Shown here piece by piece: positions 21,463-30,812 of a stretch of 64,000 nt of DNA. Location: contig CAICTM010000124.1 in the NCBI GenBank assembly GCA_903772945.1, forward strand, positions 1 through 64,000. Reading direction: 5' to 3'. A model generated the notes under the pieces. It saw only the letters and a list, made by a program, of their open reading frames with translations, was not told where the DNA came from and made no database searches. This DNA is from Seminavis robusta (lineage: Eukaryota > Bacillariophyta > Bacillariophyceae > Naviculales > Naviculaceae). Numbering within the stretch: the first letter of the stretch is position 1; each line of letters opens with the position of its first letter. The position numbers and the translations under genes were made by a program.

Positions 21463-22266
21463 TCATGGCAACACCATTTTCTTCTTGGGCACAACTTCTG
21501 CGGCATCCGTGGACTTTCGTTTGGTAGCAGTCTGTTCTTGGTGTTGCTGTTGTTGTTGCTGTTGTTTGGCGAGTAGTAGTTGTGGAGAAGGAGTTCCACT
21601 GCGCAAGGGAGTCGACTCCAGCGTCAATGCCACTGGATCGGGTGGTCTATTGGTGGTGGTAACTACTGTCATGAGAGGACTGGGCAACTGTCTTGCTGCT
21701 GCTGATGCGTGTATTGGTAGTGGAGACTGTCTTGGCGGTTGTCTTGGCAAGTTAAAGTTTTGTGAAATGGAGGAAGATTGGGAGAGTGCGGAAGCGGGTC
21801 GATTGTTGTTGTTGTTTCTACTGTCGAATAGCTGTAGTGGTTCTGAAGTTGTGGGGATATCTTCCTCTTCTTCTTCTTCTTCGTCATCATCCATGGTACT
21901 CGTGGTGGCACTTTCGGACAAGAAGGCTCGTATTTTGCTGGCATCAATTTCTTTTCGATTGACCGGTGTAGTGGGTGTGGCGGCGAGTCGTTCGAGGAGT
22001 AAATTCGAGTTGATGGCCTTGGAAGTGGGAGATTGTGGGATTTTGACTTGTATCCCCCCGCAGTAGGGACATTTGGACTTTTCCGGATGGCTGATAATGG
22101 CATGACAATTGGAACAGGGCCACGTCTTGTTGTTATTAGTGTTGCTGCTGCTGCTGCTGCTTTCCATACTAGTATCCGACTGGTTATTGACCGGAGTTCG
22201 AGGCCGTCGAAACCGATTCCTCCGTTCCTCGTCGCCATGCAACGGTTTGGAAGTCTGAGTTCCCAT
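21463..22266 (-). CDS. Unrecognised zinc-ribbon, low-complexity protein (polyQ, acidic run)
   Basis: Single exon, 267 aa, start ATG 22264-22266. It begins MGTQTSKPLHG, which fits the N-myristoylation pattern (Gly2, Ser6, Lys7). Residues about 49-69 hold a small zinc ribbon, WPCSNC then CPYCGG (two CxxC pairs 14 residues apart). The remainder is low complexity: a run of Asp/Glu (about 125-135), Asn runs, Pro-rich stretches, and a run of seven Gln near the C-terminus encoded by CAA/CAG codons. The extreme tail KKKMVLP is basic. No family was recognised. The zinc ribbon resembles those that bind RNA or ubiquitin, but function cannot be given. Long frames on the opposite strand arise from repeats and are not genes. 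Confidence 0.7.
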   Translation of the reverse strand: MGTQTSKPLHGDEERRNRFRRPRTPVNNQSDTSMESSSSSSNTNNNKTWPCSNCHAIISHPEKSKCPYCGGIQVKIPQSPTSKAINSNLLLERLAATPTTPVNRKEIDASKIRAFLSESATTSTMDDDEEEEEEEDIPTTSEPLQLFDSRNNNNNRPASALSQSSSISQNFNLPRQPPRQSPLPIHASAAARQLPSPLMTVVTTTNRPPDPVALTLESTPLRSGTPSPQLLLAKQQQQQQQHQEQTATKRKSTDAAEVVPKKKMVLP

Positions 22267-22823
22267 CCTTCTCGTATTCTTGATGGATCTTCTCTTTCCT
22301 AATTAAATCTGATAATGGAAATAATGAAATGGGATGGAAGGGTATCACTGAGTTCGTAGCTTGATCTTCTGTCTGGCTATGGCTAGCACTAGCTAGATAG
22401 CTACTACTAGAGACAAAGGTAGCTGTAATACTAAAGGTGTCGATCTATCAGGGCGCGTGGGAAAGTTGTCGAGGAGGCTTTTTTCTGTTGTTCTTGTGCG
22501 GTTGTTCTGGTGCTGTTTGGAGGGAGGAATGCTCACACTTGCATTGCAAGCACAGCCGACGAAACATCAATGGGCGAAGGTTTAGAAACAAAGGGTATCC
22601 AAAGGGTTAGTGTCATAACCAGTGAGACAGTACTTCTTTTACAAAGATTTCGAAAGAACATTTTGAGACAACCAACACGTCACAATCTCTTTCTTGGCCA
22701 TGGCCGTCACCTCATCCGTTTCGTGCTGCAATGGAAGGCAGAAGGCGAAGCTCTGCTGCAAGCTTTGCCGCCGCTTTGCTGCTGCTCTTCGTTCTAGTTG
22801 TAACTAACTGAGATACGGACAAG
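22267..22823. other. Intergenic between divergent genes
   Basis: No gene supported; an overlapping 95-aa frame (22510-22797) has no recognisable features. It should contain promoters for the zinc-ribbon gene and the LarE-like gene. CTAGCTAGATAGCTA lies near 22386. Confidence 0.35.
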
Positions 22824-24194
22824 ATGAGAGGCCCACTGTCAATGTCCAAACTGCTAGTGTCGAGGCAATCCACAAAGAGTTCAATTGGAGTGAGAAGATG
22901 GGGGACAGAAAGGACAAGTCAGGCATCGGCATTTTCTCGGACCTTTACCGATAGCAGCACCCAACCATCATCGGTGGTTGTGAGTCACCATTCCTCCAGT
23001 ATTGCGGATGGTACGGATGGTGAACATCCGACCAGAGTGCAACAAAGGATCAACAATAAGCGAACCACCTACAACCCTGAACGGGAGGATGCTACCAAGC
23101 TTGTAGATGAGTTACTACTTCGCACCCGCTCACTCATGAATGAACCGATCCAATCCACAAGCACAAGCCATCACAATCATGACAAAGCTGATGATGTTCA
23201 CGTACTACGACACGTAGTGGCATTCTCGGGAGGGATCGATTCGTCTCTGGTACTGGCCTTGTTGATGAAAGCCAAGGAGGATCAACAACAACTAGTACAA
23301 CAATCAACGTCATCATCATTATCCATTCAAGAGAGTGTCCATGCTGTCCTTGGAACATCTCCAGCAGTCCCTCAGGATCAGATTCGATTGGCACAACAGG
23401 TGGCAGATCACATTGGGATACCCCTCGTGCAAATCGCGACCACGGAAGGATCCGATGATACCTACATTCAAAATCAAGGACAGGCATGTCTCGCCTGCAA
23501 AACACACCTCTACACGGCACTCCAAGCCGTCGCACAACATGCGGTCCAACAAGATGAACTACTACTACTATCGCAGTCATCCAATAATAATTACCAACAA
23601 CAACAACATCAACTCTACAATGGGACCAACGCCGACGACGTGCAAGACGCCACGCGGGTGGGATTGATTGCCGCCCGCAACTTTGACGTACAGTCACCAC
23701 TCTTGCGGATACCCAAACACGATGTACGGCGTGCCGCCCAGCATTTGGGTCTCCCCAATTGGAATGTCGCCGCATCGCCCTGTTTGCGATCGCGATTGGC
23801 ATTGGGTGTCGAAGCGACGCAAGATCACTTGCAACGCATTGAACGAGCCGAAGCGTTTGTACGAAACGAACTGCAAATTATTATTTCGGAAACCACCAAT
23901 CTACGAGTCCGATTGCTCGCCAACAATCGCGCCATGTTGGAAATGGATGCCGAGCTCTTGCCACATGTACCATTACAATCAACAACAACAACAACTACCA
24001 AAAACAACAAAACCAAGCAATCGTGGGAATCCTATTTTGTACAAACTCTGGGATTTGCTTCCATTCAAGCAAGAGCCTTTCGAAGTGGGTCGGTGGCTGC
24101 TACTGCTTCCACGACAAACAACGCCACTGCCAATGCACAGAACAATATCACTAGGAGAGACGCTGCCAATGACGAGGAAGAGGCGGTGGCTTGA
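22824..24194 (+). CDS. larE: LarE-like ATP-dependent sulfur transferase (PP-loop family)
   Basis: Single exon, 456 aa. A PP-loop ATP-pyrophosphatase motif (FSGGIDSSLV, about residues 134-143) is followed by the signatures of LarE: CLACK (about 222), NGTNADD (about 265), RIPKHDVRRAAQHLGLP and AASPCLRSR (about 316-324), with a conserved Cys at the position used as sulfur donor in bacterial LarE. In bacteria LarE inserts sulfur into the nicotinate-derived precursor of the nickel-pincer cofactor of lactate racemase. The eukaryotic copy is longer than the usual 270-280 aa through an Arg/Ser-rich N-terminus (about 125 residues, possibly organellar) and Gln/Asn/Thr-rich insertions. No larB, larC or larA relative is seen nearby. 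An NAD synthase-like or ExsB-like function is less likely given the SPCLRSR motif. Confidence 0.82.
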   Translation: MRGPLSMSKLLVSRQSTKSSIGVRRWGTERTSQASAFSRTFTDSSTQPSSVVVSHHSSSIADGTDGEHPTRVQQRINNKRTTYNPEREDATKLVDELLLRTRSLMNEPIQSTSTSHHNHDKADDVHVLRHVVAFSGGIDSSLVLALLMKAKEDQQQLVQQSTSSSLSIQESVHAVLGTSPAVPQDQIRLAQQVADHIGIPLVQIATTEGSDDTYIQNQGQACLACKTHLYTALQAVAQHAVQQDELLLLSQSSNNNYQQQQHQLYNGTNADDVQDATRVGLIAARNFDVQSPLLRIPKHDVRRAAQHLGLPNWNVAASPCLRSRLALGVEATQDHLQRIERAEAFVRNELQIIISETTNLRVRLLANNRAMLEMDAELLPHVPLQSTTTTTTKNNKTKQSWESYFVQTLGFASIQARAFRSGSVAATASTTNNATANAQNNITRRDAANDEEEAVA

Positions 24195-25395
24195 AGAAAC
24201 GTCCCACCGTTTGACCAAAACTGACTTTGAATTGATTGGTCTGTGCCAATGTACAAACAAAAATGCAGAGCGTAAACACATGATGAATAGAGCTGAGCTG
24301 TCAGCGTAGTCAAGCAAGTGGAATCGGATTCTTCAATGCCAAGGCACAACTAACTAAGCAGCAAAGATTACAGTACTGAAAGAAGTTGGTTGAAGGCTAA
24401 TTTCACGTGTTCTGGTTGATCCTAACGCAGAACAATGCATGAGGGTATCAACTACATGTATGACGAGTTCGGTCTGTAAAACTAAAATGATGCATGATGT
24501 CATCCCCGCAACCCCAAAAAAACCACTTTACCCGGTAGAGGTTTCTCGCATCTATCTTTGGTTTGCAGCCTTTCATTCGCTTCTACCGGTAGGCAGGATT
24601 GCTGCAGCACATCGGGCTGTTGGGCCATCAAGCAAGTGCAACCAAAAACTTCAAGCTTCCTCCACAAGGACCAGAGGAGAATGTTCATTCAGGTTTGCAG
24701 TTGCAGCAGACTTCCACAATCAGGGAGGGGCACTCGCATTGAGAGAAGCTTGCTTGTGTCCATGCATCATTCATTCCACTATCGGCTACTGGATCCTGCC
24801 CCAGCTCAGTTGCTGAACGAGCTTCAAGGAGATGCCCGTCAGGTGGATTGATGCTTTTACCTTCAAGGAAGCTCCAGTGGGCGGGTGTAATTTCGTTTGT
24901 ACGGTCTCGGCCACCAGCCTGCTGGTGGTCAACCATACCGTATTTATTTGCCATAGATACTAGCTAGCTAGCTAGAAGCTCCTCGGCCCCAAGCCCCAGA
25001 CTACAACGGAGCGTGCTTGTTTGCTTGTTTGGACAGTGGAAACCAAGCGAAACGCAAGGAAGGAAGCCGTTGTCTTGCCATCTTGCCATCACAAGATCTA
25101 GCAAGGACACCAAGAAGGTCCATAATTAAAGAAGTTCGTCCGATTGCGTTTTCTAATTACGCCTTTTCCCTGCCGGTACTCTCGAGATTACAATACCTGG
25201 CCCGACTTAAAGCTGTGTTGCTCCGACGTCTTTAAGAATCTTGAGTTCTGACTTAGGAACCAAGGATAGAGTCTTGCGGTGAAGAACATGCTGGGACAAC
25301 TTGGACCAACACCTTTTTCTCCTCACAATTTGAACAAATCGATCAACAGAAACCGTCATAAAAAAGAACAAAGTTAGAGATCATTAGCAACAAAA
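24195..25395. other. Intergenic
   Basis: A 125-aa plus-strand frame (24439-24816) has many Cys but no recognisable domain and is overlapped by frames on both strands, so it is not called. CTAGCTAGCTAGCTAG lies near 24960 and CTACCGGTAGG near 24585. Confidence 0.35.
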
Positions 25396-27571
25396 ATGAG
25401 TGCTGAAGACCAATTAGTGATGCTTCATAGGATAATGCATGCTTCGGAGCTCAATAATCTAGGTGTTTCGGACCTCAACTCTGGAAACGTTGAGATGGGC
25501 GCCAAGTACTTTGCCAGTTCGGTCGAGTTGCTCAAGGGAATGCCTGGGATACCCCTGTCTCCTACCGGTACAAGGGACCTCAGCCGTCGCCCTTGCGTGA
25601 ATAGCAACAGCTCTAAAATCTCGAACTGTAGATCTACTTTCCAACGAGAAGACTATGATGAAGGAATGGATGTCTACTCCAGAGTAATGAGTACCGGCAT
25701 CAGCAACAACAGCAAGAACGACCAAGACAGCTTGGAACCACACCACGTCTTGGCCGTTGCACTCTTCAATCAAGGCATTTGTCATGGGAAACAAAGAATG
25801 GAGAAGGAAGCCCACAATCTATTCTACGAATCATTATCACTCTGGCAGAGTGGTAGATACTACAACTCGGAATGTCAAAGACATGGAATCATCGCCGCTA
25901 TGCATAACATTGGCCGCATTGAATATCGGAATGGACTCTACCACGATGCCATTAGCACCTATACAAGAGCCCTCGAATTCTGCGAAAAGCCTAAAATGGG
26001 GAGACAACAGTTCGTTCTGGCAAGAGCAGCGACACTCAACTGTCTCTCCGTCCTCTACTTTCACATACCAAAGGCGGATGCCGGGCGTGCACTGGCGTTT
26101 TGTAGAATGTCGCTCGACGCTTACAGATCCGTGCACGGACCGGCCGCAGTGACACTTGAAATTGCTTGCGTCCTAAACAATATCGGTCGAATCCTCTTTC
26201 TACGGGAAGAATTCAAAACGGCAATACCAGTGTATACCGAAGCGCTTTCCATGCGTTGTCGGCTGCTCGGAGAGGATCACATGGATGTAGGAGCTACAAT
26301 CTTCAACATTGCACAAACTTCTCATGCCCTTCGAAACTTTGATCAGGCGCTGACATTCTACAACAAGTTCCTGGCGATCGCTCGAGGACACCTCGGAAAC
26401 AATCATCGTGACATTGTTGCCACGATAAAGGTAAGAGCATGAATCCAAACAAGCATGTTGACAAGGATACCCACCCGTAAACTCATATACTGAAATCTTT
26501 TCTTGCCTCATATAGAATATTGCCGAGGTGCATCAAGACCTTGGCAACCCAAAGGAAGCAAAGTTCTTGTACGAGCAAGCCCTTGAAACTGGAAAGGATT
26601 GCTTGGAATCATGCCATCAGGAGGTTGCCGGAATCTTGAACAAACTTGGCAATCTCATGTATGAGCAAGGGAACTTCGACGGAGCGTTGGAAGCCTACGT
26701 GAACGAGCTGGATATTGAACGGGCGTGTCTGGGCGACTCCCATGCCAACGTTGCCATTACATACACCAACATTGGTCAGATTTACAAGCGACGTAAGGAC
26801 TTCCCAAAAGCTTTGGTCATGTACACACAAGCAATCAACATTCAGCAAAAGTACATGAAAGAGCCCAACGCGGATGCAGCAGCCACCTTGTCTTCCATTG
26901 CATACATTTATTCGCAAACTCGTCGCCTGACGGACGCGTTCAATTTGTACCAAGAAGTGCTCTGGATTCAGCGAGAAAGTATTGGGGAAAAGAGCTTGGA
27001 GGTATCGTCTACGTTGACTTCCATTGGACTCGTGCTCTTCAAGATGGATCGACACGAACTCGCTGTTGAAAGCTTTAATGAAAGCCTCAAGATCAGACGG
27101 GAAATATTGGGACCTGACTCGAAGGATCTGGCCGTATGTCTCTTCAATCTTGCCACTGTTCATCTCGACCGGGGTGATGATGCCAAAGCTTTGGAATACT
27201 ACACGCAAACCCTTGCTGTTGAGCAACGTGCTGCCAAATTGAACCACCGAGAAGTCGCAGTTGTGCTCAAGCACATGGGGCAGATCCATCAAAAGAACGC
27301 TAACCTGGAAGGTGGGCTGCGGCACTATCACGAGGCTGTGGATGTTCTGAAGCAAGCAGATGTGAAGGACAATGAAGAGATTGCCAACCTGCTAATCCTC
27401 ATTGGGAGCGTTCATTTGCAGTACGGGCATGCTAAAGATGTCGTAACCACTTGTTCGGAGGCGCTACGATACTTTCGTTTGAGCGGAAAGGACGTGAGTG
27501 AGTTTCATCTCTTCGGATTCAACTTTTACTCTTTGTCCAAGATGCACCCCAAGTGCTCCGCGGCTGCATAG
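25396..27571 (+). CDS. Large tetratricopeptide-repeat protein (kinesin-light-chain-like TPRs)
   Basis: Exons 25396-26430 and 26516-27571 join in phase 0 to 696 aa; the 85-bp intron is GT-AG. From about residue 110 to the end the protein is almost wholly 42-residue TPR units with the KLC/NPHP3-like pattern: xxxLNNIGRIxFxxxxFxxAIPxYxEALxxRxxLLGxxHxDVxxTxxNIA. More than ten units can be seen. The N-terminal 60 residues contain a weak TPR (ELNNLGVSDLNSGNVEMGAKYF). No catalytic, membrane or targeting element is present, so a scaffold or adaptor role is the safe inference. This TPR class is strongly expanded in diatoms. A TACCGGTA word falls within the coding region near 25563. Confidence 0.88.
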
Positions 27572-28172
27572 TAATCAATTGTAGTCGAGTCGCTATTCTT
27601 TATAACTTTAATAATTGCTTTTCAGCTGTGGCTGGGTTTACTTTCTATCAATCTTCGAATCAGTCTGAACCCACCCTACAGGTAGCTAGACCCCAAGTCG
27701 ACAGGCCAGGTGGCAGGGATCGAACTATTCAGACTGGTGTTGCCCTCCTCTTCGTCTCCGCTCCGATTACTGTACCGCTCGGCCTTAATCTATGGTGGGT
27801 ATCTCGCGAAAGCCCTTGGTCATGTCATCTTCCTTGGTGGCGGTTCCGTACAATACCGGTAAGCAACGAGTGGAGACATTGGCTCTGGCTTGGCTCCTGC
27901 TTGACTGGTTCCAGAGCTCCATCTTGCGGCCATTCTAAGAGGGAGCATGTGTGAGTCCTCTCCCATTTTCTTGATGGTGGGAGTCGAGTCGAATTTCGTC
28001 GAAATGTCGGAACGACAGATCTTTCCAGCTCCCAACCCAGCACGATCAACTTACTTGAAACCAAGCAAAAAATGAGAACAAGCAACGGGACGAAAGCTCT
28101 TTGCTGAGCCTGCTCACAAACAAGCCTTTCAAGCAAATCAAAGCAAACACAGCGCAACAACAAACAATAGAA
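27572..28172. other. Intergenic
   Basis: No gene supported. Frames at 27553-27954 (plus) and 27825-28163 (minus) overlap each other and lack known motifs. A TTCGATCCCTGCC string on the minus strand near 27715 resembles a tRNA T-arm, but the stem does not pair. Confidence 0.3.
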
Positions 28173-28343
28173 ATGGGCAACTCACATTCACATAGCAGCA
28201 ACGACGAGGAGAACTGGAAGGAGGACGTGCGAGTGATCTATCATGGTTTGAAAAACAAGATGATGTGCATACCGAGGGAGGAGGATGTCGACAGTGGCAG
28301 GCAAATGGAAGATGATATCAACTACGGGCCTACAATACATTAG
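28173..28343 (+). CDS. Possible small N-myristoylated protein, 56 aa
   Basis: A 56-aa open frame begins MGNSHSHSSNDEENW, matching the N-myristoylation pattern (Gly2, Asn3, Ser6) in a purine-rich start context (AGAAATGGGC). The rest is charged (KEDVRVIYHGLKNKM, then an acidic end). No homologue is recognised. The frame is short enough to be chance, and no splice sites or 3' signals decide the matter. If real it could be a membrane-tethered regulator; that is inference only. Confidence 0.3.
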   Translation: MGNSHSHSSNDEENWKEDVRVIYHGLKNKMMCIPREEDVDSGRQMEDDINYGPTIH

Positions 28344-29279
28344 CAAATCCTTAAGATAGAAAAGCAGCACCCGACTCGACTCGCCCTTTCCTCCTACCGG
28401 TAGCTAGCTAGAGACTCTTGGATCACATGTGAGGATGTCCCAAGCCTCGTAATCGTCCAGTAGCTATATCTGCATAAAAACCTAGAGGGAAAAGCCTACT
28501 CTAAAGTATTTGTTGCTTGCTGTACCGGTTCTCGACATCGTATGGCATGCTACAAATACCCATTCACAAACCTCCAATTTCGTTTTCTCCTCACGGTACC
28601 GGTTCATGTACCTGGCTCAATGGCAATGCCAGCATGTTTTCCATTGTCCTTTTGTATCACACATGCTCGCCATGCTGAACATATCGCAAGCACTCACGGA
28701 TACTCTTCTTTTCCATAATCTTTGCCTGCCGTGTGACTCGTGTGTTCACTGGAATTGCCCGTCGGCGGTCAGGTGGACAGGATCGATGAGAGACCGAAGG
28801 CCTGACCTTTCTGAGCAGCACCGCCGTCCTTACGGTAGGAAGCAGCCGATTTCCTGAGAGAGGTCTTGAAATTCTTCAGAGCAGAAACAGTGGTGGCCAC
28901 GGTTGGAGCAGCACACATACGCCGGAACGGTACAAAGTGCTGCTCGGAAACGTGAGTGAGTGTCAAAAAAAATTACTTGGACGAACACGCTGTTCGAGCA
29001 CCTCGAACTTGACAATTGACAGTAAACCGAAGCATACCGGCATGGGCTACATGTAGGCTCGGCGCACTGAAGATGCCGCACTCTCACGGGAACTCTCAAG
29101 TCAGTTCTGTCTGTGGGAGGTGCGCTTTCATGGTTCCATCCGTTGAAATCAATAAGGGGGTGAACAACTATCATGGGACAGTACCACTACCAGGAAGGAT
29201 AGGACAATAAATTGTTGCCTAGTAAACATTTACCCACTGAGCCCATCTAGAAATAGTCGTAACAACTGAATCGTCAACC
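28344..29279. other. Intergenic
   Basis: No gene supported. Contains ACCGGTAGCTAGCTAG near 28393 and GGTACCGGTTC near 28588. Overlapping short frames (28510-28857, 28830-29174) look random. Confidence 0.3.
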
Positions 29280-30404
29280 ATGATATTGGATTTGGAGGAT
29301 TCATCAGCCGGGGTGGACTTTACGGACAACGACAGCACTGAGCTCACTGAACTCGCATCGCAACATACCACCAAGTCGACAAAGGGACGAAAACTTCGCC
29401 AGGTATTGCAGAAAAAGCAGCTGGATGTACTGTTGCAAACGTACAGTTCGTTCCTCGACGAACCAGGAGAAACAGCAACCACACCCAGTAATTCTCAAAC
29501 GGCCAACGACTTTTTCTCCATCGCGAGAAAGAACAGCATTGAAGGCAATCCAATTGTTCCACTTTCAACAAGCTTCGTCAATTCCGATGACACCACCATG
29601 ACAGACGTTCCAAAGCCTCCTCGGAATGCAGACGTCAAAAGGGCTCGAGTGCGAAGAGCTAGAGATTTGATCATTGAGGAAGAAGAGGGGCAACTTCGAG
29701 GTTCTCCTTTCACCGACGATAGCATGCCAATGCAGCTATCAGATAGTGAAGAAGAAACTACTGGTGCTGTAGTTGATCCTAACAAGGGCAAAGGATCAAA
29801 AGAACCTGTTGGAAATCGCAAGCACAAGAAAAAGAACGGGACAAGACGCAAAAAGAAAGTAGACTTGAAGACACGTCTCTGGAAAGCCAATGAAGCTTTG
29901 AAAGGATTCTCCACTCGAGCCGCTCAAAAGCATTTTGAGATTGCTGCAGACTTCCACGCGGTTACAAAGGAACTGAGGCATCATCTGAAGAGCGGCGCAA
30001 ATGTAATGTTTGAAGACCTTGCAGATCAGTTTGACGGTATGGTAGAGAATATGTTTGCAGGCGACGGTGTGGAGCAGCGCGACGATGTTGGGCCCCAGAA
30101 CAACAGTGCTCGTCAACTGCATCACGAACAAACAGTTCCTGCCAATGGTACCAGTCAAACCGGTCAAATGCGGCAGGCAGCACCACAGATCGTCCAAGAA
30201 GATCCCAACTTTCGTCCCTTGAGTCACGAAGAAGCGATAGAAGTCATGAACAAGCAGGTTGCCGATATGCTTGTGCCCGTGGCGGCGCTATCGAATCGAG
30301 TCCAAGAGAACATAGGTTGCTCTGAACTTGGTCCTGGTCCCGATGAATACGGCTACTTCTATGAAGCAGAGGGACGAGAACTCCCCACCTCGGCCAGCTT
30401 CTAG
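29280..30404 (+). CDS. Unrecognised basic/acidic, probably nuclear protein, 374 aa
   Basis: Single exon with the ATG at 29280-29282. The sequence alternates acidic and basic patches. Basic clusters KRARVRRAR (about 120) and KHKKKNGTRRKKK (about 182-194) are strong nuclear-localisation candidates. A helical stretch (about 200-265, RLWKANEALKGFSTRAAQKHFEIAADFHAVTKELRHHL split over several turns) may form a coiled coil or helical bundle. The C-terminus has EEAIEVMNKQVADML and ends in an acidic/aromatic segment (EYGYFYEAEG). I recognise no domain. The frame is well supported by length and composition; function is unknown. Confidence 0.7.
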   Translation: MILDLEDSSAGVDFTDNDSTELTELASQHTTKSTKGRKLRQVLQKKQLDVLLQTYSSFLDEPGETATTPSNSQTANDFFSIARKNSIEGNPIVPLSTSFVNSDDTTMTDVPKPPRNADVKRARVRRARDLIIEEEEGQLRGSPFTDDSMPMQLSDSEEETTGAVVDPNKGKGSKEPVGNRKHKKKNGTRRKKKVDLKTRLWKANEALKGFSTRAAQKHFEIAADFHAVTKELRHHLKSGANVMFEDLADQFDGMVENMFAGDGVEQRDDVGPQNNSARQLHHEQTVPANGTSQTGQMRQAAPQIVQEDPNFRPLSHEEAIEVMNKQVADMLVPVAALSNRVQENIGCSELGPGPDEYGYFYEAEGRELPTSASF

Positions 30405-30812
30405 ATTCTCAGTGTGCCAAGCCTGGCTTCCATCTTCGGATTTGTGATATCGTTGAGCAGGAGAACTTCCACGTCGTCTCTTCTTTGAATTGTTAGATGA
30501 TCTTTCATGATTAGTACATGCTCTTGTAAGTTGTCTCTGGAGAAGAGGACACACATTGGGCCTGTACGAGTGATGAAGGAAGAAACTATTCCGATCCTCC
30601 ACCCCAGCTTCCACCTCCAGCTTCCACCTTCGATCAGTCCTACATGTATGTACAAACTCATTAGCTTTGTTAACACTATTAGATCACTCCTACATTCACA
30701 GACTCAGTTCTCTAGGTATGCCCGTAGAATCGAATCGTCGGGAGTTTTTCATGGTATCAAAGCGGTGGATGTTAGTGCCCCGAATGCTTCACACCCGGAC
30801 CAAATGGCGCGG
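30405..30812. other. Intergenic between convergent genes
   Basis: Short frames occur on both strands, none recognisable. A near-duplicate CCAGCTTCCACCT motif appears twice around 30603-30628. Confidence 0.3.

Noticed and set aside
21272-22066. 264-aa plus-strand frame rich in Ser/Cys runs
   Set aside because: Antisense shadow of the zinc-ribbon/polyQ gene; its runs mirror the repeats of that gene.
27690-27790. tRNA-like T-arm string on the minus strand (GTTCGATCCCTGCC)
   Set aside because: The T stem does not pair, and no anticodon arm or acceptor stem could be drawn.
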